Origin: Rallus limicola
Lineage: Eukaryota > Chordata > Aves > Gruiformes > Rallidae
NCBI GenBank assembly: GCA_022605955.1
Contig: JAKCOZ010000100.1
Coordinates: 901,616 to 965,615, forward strand
DNA: 64,000 nucleotides
Reading direction: 5' to 3'
Made by a program: the position numbers and the translations under genes. Numbering within the stretch: position 1 is the first letter of the stretch; each line of letters starts with the position of its first letter. This document shows positions 59,263-64,000 of the stretch, in pieces. The notes beneath the pieces are model-generated. The model did not search any database. It saw only the letters and a program-made list of their open reading frames with translations, and was not told the origin of the DNA.

Positions 59263-59530
59263 CTGGAGTGTCCTCTGCCCCTGAGGATAGCCAGCATTGA
59301 ACAGCCCACAGCCATATTATTAAAATCCCTTACCCTTCAAACAAGATGTCCACAACTGTGTGGTGATAATAGCCAATGACTGGTCATGAATCCTGATTCC
59401 AGGGAAACATTTGAAAAAGGGCTAATTAATCTACGTCATCAGCATGTCCAGGACTGTTCTAACAACTCAACAGTTTAACAGTTGGGTCCTAGTGCTGGAA
59501 TCAGCATTCACCTTCATTCTCCTACTTTCC

Positions 59531-59846
59531 ATCCATACAAAGAAGAATGAGAAATATTCCCAACAAATTATAATTCATTCATGGGATAAAATGTCCAACT
59601 CAGACTGTGAGACCCCAAAGAAGAGGCTGAAGGCCATAAACAACTCAACTGTGAGAGGAGCAATTTTTTATATCTACATACTCCATGCAACTCCTTCTTC
59701 AGACTGTTTGCACCAGTTCTTCTAGCACATGATCAGTCTCTTTCGTGTAGGAGGAACAGTCCATGAGAGTCAAGACAGGGGCTGAGGTGAAGAGAGGCTG
59801 AGGGAGCTGGGCCTGTTCAGCCTGGAGAAGAGAAGGCTGCGTGGGT
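59531..59846. other. Palindrome spacer with a small CR1 fragment
   Basis: Unique sequence plus 'gaagagaggctgagggagct', 'gggcctgttcagcctggaga' and 'agagaaggctgcgt', a plus-strand CR1 ORF2-tail fragment of about 55 bp at 59788-59842. Confidence 0.7.
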
Positions 59847-60159
59847 GGAAAGTAGGAGAATGAAGGTGACTGGAACCACACCAGTACTAGTAAATTTAAG
59901 AGTGCCTGACAGTTATTCCAGCACTAGGACACAACTGTTAAACTGTTGAGTTGTTAGAACAGTCCTGGACATGCTGATGACGTAGATTAATTAGCCCTTT
60001 TTCAAATGTTTCCCTGGAATCAGGATTCATGACCAGTCATTGGCTATTATCACCACACAGTTGTGGACATCTTGTTTGAAGGGTAAGGGATTTTAATAAT
60101 ATGGCTATGGGCTGTTCAGTGCTGGCTATCCTCAGGGGCAGAGGACACTCCAGGCACCT

Positions 60160-60593
60160 CCCTTATGAAGAGAGGCTGGGGGAGCTGGGCTGGGTCAGCC
60201 TGGAGAAGAGAAGGCTGTGGGGGGACCTCATTGCAGTCTGCCAGTCCCTGAAGGGAGCAGAGGAACAGGAGGGGAATCAGCTTGTTCAAAGGGCAGAGCC
60301 TGGCAGGACAAGGGGGCTGGAGTGAAGCTGGAGGAGGGAAGGGTTAGAGGAGATCTGAGGGGGAAGTTCTTTGCAGAGAGAGTGGTGAGGGGCTGGAACA
60401 GGCTGCCCAGAGAGGGGGTGGGTGCCCCATCCCTGGAGGTGTTGAAGGCCAGGTTGGCTGGGGCCCTGGGCAACCTTGTGTAGCTGCAGGCCTGGAGGTT
60501 GGTGTCCCTGCCTGTGTCAGGGGGGTTGGAGCTCTCTGATCCTTGGGGTCCCTTCCAACTCAGACCAGTCTGTGATTCTATGATCCTATGATC
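60160..60593 (+). mobile_element. CR1 LINE, type C, in right palindrome arm
   Basis: From 'cctcccttatgaagagaggc' to 'gtgattctatgatcctatga'. Its 5' truncation point equals that of the left-arm copy, as expected if one insertion was duplicated in inverted orientation. Confidence 0.94.
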
Positions 60594-60904
60594 TATGTAT
60601 AAGAGTAGTCTTAAAGTCTGGGCAAGGCCCTTATTTGTTTGCTTATTTTTTTGCAAATCTCAGCTCCCAGTCAAGAAGCCACTTGATGAGCAGAGCCGCC
60701 TTCCGCAGCCTTCTGGAAATAACGGACAGCAGAAAGATCAACAACAAATCCCAGAGGGATGGAGGAACTTCAACGTTAATGTATATGGAAAGTTGTGCTC
60801 ATTTCTGGCCTTCTTCTTACCAGACAGATATTGTCAAATGGCAGGGAGTTCATATAAGAACAACCGACAAATGACTGAGGGCTGGAAGGATTGATTTACA
60901 AGGG
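60594..60904. other. Unique sequence, no gene recognised
   Basis: About 310 bp. The 99-codon frame 60595-60894 has no recognisable domain. Confidence 0.45.
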
Positions 60905-61150
60905 CAAGATGAAAAGAGCTGAATCAGTAGAGCAGTGATCAAGACGTGATGTGACATCTCCCTAAGCATCTGAAGGGCGTAAACACCAGAGAGAAGCAGT
61001 GCCTTTGTGGGGAATGTCTTGTGTCTGCTTAACAGCCCGCTTCATTGAGATGTAGCTGGCTGCTTACTGGCTATTAAAGAAGCGCCACTTGATCATTATC
61101 AGTGTATTTATGGAGGGTCTAATGGCTTTAATAAAGTGTGAATTGCAAAG
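60905..61150. other. Candidate conserved non-coding element
   Basis: Repeat-free, with CpGs retained ('gatcaagacgtgatgtgaca', 'ctgaagggcgtaaacaccag', 'aagaagcgccacttgatcat') and AT-core motifs (ctattaaagaagcg, ggctttaataaagtgtg). Texture only. Confidence 0.35.
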
Positions 61151-61698
61151 GTAAAGAGGAGAGCAATCAAAGCTATGTAGCTCCCAGGTGAAAGAAGCAA
61201 GAAGAACAGCACCACTTTTGTTTTTCCACAGATCTGTGCTCTGGGATGAAGTCATATGGCTGTAAGCAGGTTAGTTAGCAGGGAACTGAAGGGAAGCTGT
61301 CTAGTACGTGCTATGTCCTGCAGTGGAGTGCTTCATTCTTCTAATTATCCATAAATGCTAGATTTTACCATTTGTACATCAAATTCGAGGAGAAGTGGGG
61401 ATTGACCCATGGTAGGTCCTACCTGAGACCACCTTTCCTTCTATCTGGGGTCCAGATTTTACCATTTGTACTCCAGATGTGAGATAAAATGGGGATTGAC
61501 CCATAGTAGGTCCTATCTGAGACAGCCTTTCCTTCTGTCTGGGGTGAGGGTTGGGAAGTTGCAAGGGTGGAGTTAACCTTTCCTAATTTTAGGTTCTCAT
61601 CAATCCATTAACACGCCCTTGGTTTGGGTGTGAGTTGCCTCATCCTACAGCAGATGTCTACTTGTGTCAGAGGAGCCCTAACCATATATCACTGAACA
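61151..61698. other. Unique sequence with a 94-bp tandem duplication
   Basis: Apart from the tandem duplication at 61361-61545, no feature was recognised. Confidence 0.5.
61361..61545. repeat. Tandem duplication of a 94-bp unit
   Basis: Unit 1 is 61361-61454 and unit 2 is 61455-61545. Both begin gattttaccatttgtac and share 'ggggattgacccat', 'gtaggtcct' and 'cctttccttct-tctggggt'. They differ at a number of positions, so the duplication is not recent. Confidence 0.93.
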
Positions 61699-62053
61699 CT
61701 GCAGCCTTCCAGTCCCTGAAGGGAGCAGAGGAACAGGAGGGGAATCAGCTTGTTCAAAGGGCAGAGCCTGGCAGGACAAGGGGGCTGGAGTGAAGCTGGA
61801 GGAGGGAAGGGTTAGAGGAGATCTGAGGGGGAAGTTCTTTGCAGAGAGAGTGGTGAGGGGCTGGAACAGGCTGCCCAGAGAGGGGGTGGATGCCCCATCC
61901 CTGGAGGTGTTGAAGGCCAGGTTGGCTGGGGCCCTGGGCAACCTTGTGTATCTCCAGGCCTGGAGGTTGGTGTCCCTGCCTGTGGCAGGAGGGTTGGAGC
62001 TCTGTGATCCCTGAGTCTCTTACAGCCCATGCCATTCTATGATTCTATGATCC
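61699..62053 (+). mobile_element. CR1 LINE, type C, 3' end
   Basis: From 'ctgcagccttccagtccctg' to 'cccatgccattctatgattc' plus one octamer. It has the 'cccatgcc' terminal variant, as at 9.7, 27.2 and 56.3 kb. Confidence 0.95.
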
Positions 62054-63043
62054 TCCGAGTTCAGCCAGCTGGCTCACATGTAAGCACTTAGATTTCTTAA
62101 AATTAGGAAAAGCAAACTCCACCCTTGCAAACTGGTTCCCACACAAGAAGAACAGACTTTCTCCAGCAAAATAAATCCCTCCTTTTTTTTTTGCATCCCA
62201 CATCTCTTGCTGTCAAAAGCCACGATTCAACCCTCTCTGTAGTGCATCCTCCCTGTCTTCCCCCCTGCAGCACAAGGAATTGGTAAGAACAGCCATGGGA
62301 GTGAATGCTGGCCACTGTGAGAAGGGGTGGTGCTGGGGTTGTGCCATCTGACATGCCCATGGATTGTACTGGATCCTTTAATAGCATGCAGAGGGTGATA
62401 ATTCCCTCTGGAGGTGAAGCTCATCTCTTTATTTTTCCTCCTCTATCCTTAGCTCGCCCCCAGGCTTTAAAGAGAAGCCACCTGGCCGTGCTCCTCTCTT
62501 GCACCTGCTTTCCCCTGGATTACATATCTGCCACAGCAGAGACACAAGTAACTTAAGAATGTTCCCTAATGGAGACTGTGCTGCCCTTATCTCCTCACGA
62601 CAGAGGCAGGGGAGTGTGTGAAATGTAACCCCCTCCCCTGCTCGCCGCCAGCATGGGCAGACCCTGTGTGGAACTGGACTGGCTGGTGTCGGGCGGCCAG
62701 AAGGAGACTGCTGACAGACACAGGAGCCAAGGGCATCCCGATTTGGAGCTGTCTCCAGCTTTTAAAGGACTAGGAAGGGACAGCAGCTCCCTCAGGCTCA
62801 TATCACAGGGAGATGAAGGCTCCTGTTACTTCAGCCCTGAGCCATGTTCCAACCCATGAGCTCTCCTAGAGGACACCCAGGCTTGTTGCTGGGATAATCC
62901 ATTGCTGTTGCAGGGCCAAATGTGTGAAAACTCAAAGAACTTGTGGGTTTGGGATCTCATATCCCCTGGTCTACTTTGTAAAAAGGTCTAGAGAGTTTTC
63001 TCCACTGGAGAGTAGTTGTGCATAAGTTGAGTTTGCCCACCTT
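62054..63043. other. Unique sequence, no gene recognised
   Basis: About 1 kb. Short T tract at 62182-62191. No exon or repeat recognised. Confidence 0.5.
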
Positions 63044-63112
63044 CATAGAATCATAGAATTACAGAATCATAGAATTATAGAATCATAGAATCATGGAATC
63101 ATAGAATCATAG
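63044..63112 (-). repeat. Expanded CR1 terminal octamer array
   Basis: About eight units of catagaat/cagaatta/atagaatc type directly at the 3' end of the next CR1 fragment. Confidence 0.92.
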
Positions 63113-63270
63113 ACTGGTCTGGGTTGGAAGGGATCCCAAGGATCACAGAGCTCCAACCCCCCTGACACAGGCAGGGACACCAACCTCCAGGCCTGGAGCT
63201 ACACAAGGTTGCCCAGGGCCCCAGCCAACCTGGACTTCAACATCTCCACCACCTCTCTGGGTAGCACCTT
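63044..63270 (-). mobile_element. CR1 LINE, type C, 3' end with internal deletion
   Basis: Octamer array, then 'agactggtctgggttggaag' through 'caacctggacttcaacatct'. The block normally reading 'ccagggatggggcatccacc' is missing, and similarity fades after 'cacctctctgggtagcacct'. Confidence 0.88.
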
Positions 63271-64000
63271 CTCATATATTACAACACTTTGGAGCAAAAT
63301 TCTCTCCACTTAGATGTGAGGTAGTGGGAATGAATGTCCTGAAACAAGAGCAGGGGTCAAGAGACTTGGGTATCTGCTGTTATACTTGTTAAGTGTCTTC
63401 AGGCACATCACGTTTCTTGCCTGTTCTCCAGGTTTTTGGTGGCACAGGGAATTATCCCCTGAACACTGGATTACACCTATTCCCTCAGGATTTGCAAAGG
63501 TCAGTTTACTGTTCAACAATGTTTTACTTTTAAAAAAGGCCTGTAGCCCCATTCATTGCATGTCTCAGGCTCATTAAAAGTGATTAACGAGCATTAGTGG
63601 TTGAACAGGGCTTTTGACAAGCCTTGGGAAAGGCAACTTTTACCTTCTCCAAGCCTATAACTGAAAAGCAGGTGATCTGCACTCATTTGGTGAGTTCCCT
63701 GCTTCCCAGCTCCCTGCTCCTAAACACACTATGAGATTACTTCTGTTCACATTCCCATGATAAATCCCTGAGATTCTGAACTCTACAGATGCAGAGACAG
63801 GCTTGGAAAATCCACACAGAAGAGCAGGTGGTCTATCTGCAGCCTGATACTTTGGAGGTGACCTTCTTGGCTGTTTTCTCAGTGTTGGACAGCTAAATTA
63901 AACATGATCAGCTGAAGAGTGGGCTACTTTTCCCTGAGCAAGCCACTGACACCTCCAGCTCTACCCAGACCATCTCACCATGAGACTGAAGCCTGTGGAG
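63271..64000. other. Unique sequence, no gene recognised
   Basis: About 730 bp to the window end. The first 60 bp may be decayed CR1. No gene or repeat recognised. Confidence 0.45.

Larger units (their letters stand above)
58831..60593. repeat. 1.76-kb palindrome (inverted repeat with spacer)
   Basis: Left arm 58831-59530 and right arm 59847-60593 are reverse complements, separated by 316 bp. The outer part of each arm is a C-type CR1 with its 3' end pointing outward; the inner about 268 bp is unique DNA (left 59263-59530). By eye I count 3 substitutions in the unique part and about 13 in the about 430-bp CR1 part. One replaced segment also differs: the right arm has about 47 bp at 59870-59916 where the left has 8. 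Confidence 0.93.

Overview
This is vertebrate intergenic or intronic DNA, almost certainly from a bird. I found no protein-coding exon, tRNA, rRNA or recognisable small-RNA gene that I can support. The dominant content is the 3' portion of CR1 (chicken repeat 1) non-LTR retrotransposons: about 42 copies or fragments, adding up by eye to roughly 19 kb, or close to 30% of the window. CR1 is the characteristic avian LINE. In sense orientation the copies end in 'cccttccaaccc' followed by an octamer repeat (gattctat or gattctgt), and most are 5'-truncated. Such a density is far above that of chicken-like genomes. It suggests a lineage with a large CR1 expansion, with woodpeckers and their relatives (Piciformes) the best guess and hornbill-like birds the alternative. 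This is inference from repeat content only.

My working labels for the copies are as follows. A: three copies with the end 'ggatctggtttagc...gatcttaaaggtc', near 0.2, 15 and 49 kb. B: ten copies with 'gggttggacctgatgatctctggagg'-type ends. C: about nineteen copies or fragments with 'tgtgtcaggggggttggagc' near the end. D: older relatives of B whose ORF2 frame is better preserved, near 11 kb and nested at 22.2 kb. A few older, classical CR1 copies lie at 0.9, 5.9, 7.9-8.9, 10.4, 32.8-33.6 and 52.7 kb. Two copies reach back into the reverse transcriptase domain of ORF2 (7.9-8.9 kb minus strand, 14.7-15.6 kb plus strand). All others hold only the ORF2 C-terminal tail and 3' UTR. Long open frames on both strands inside these copies are by-products of GC-rich, stop-poor CR1 sequence, not genes.

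Region by region: 0-12.7 kb is dense in CR1; 12.7-17 kb is mostly unique, with one A copy; 17-31 kb mixes unique sequence with B and C copies, including a nested CR1-in-CR1 at 22.2 kb and a CR1-linker-CR1 composite at 27.2-27.6 kb that repeats, inverted, the one at 4.9-5.3 kb; 31.6-32.1 kb is a long CTTT tract ending in a 100-N assembly gap; 33-49 kb has scattered CR1 copies and several stretches that look like conserved non-coding DNA; 49-58 kb is sparse; 58.8-60.6 kb is a 1.76-kb palindrome whose arms each contain a C-type CR1 plus unique DNA; the rest holds two more C copies, unique DNA and a 94-bp tandem duplication.

The most notable points are the palindrome, the composite apparently mobilised as a unit (a CR1 3' transduction candidate), and the fact that the B and C copies share ORF2-breaking indels. 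The last point implies that they were amplified from already defective source elements using enzyme supplied by other CR1s.
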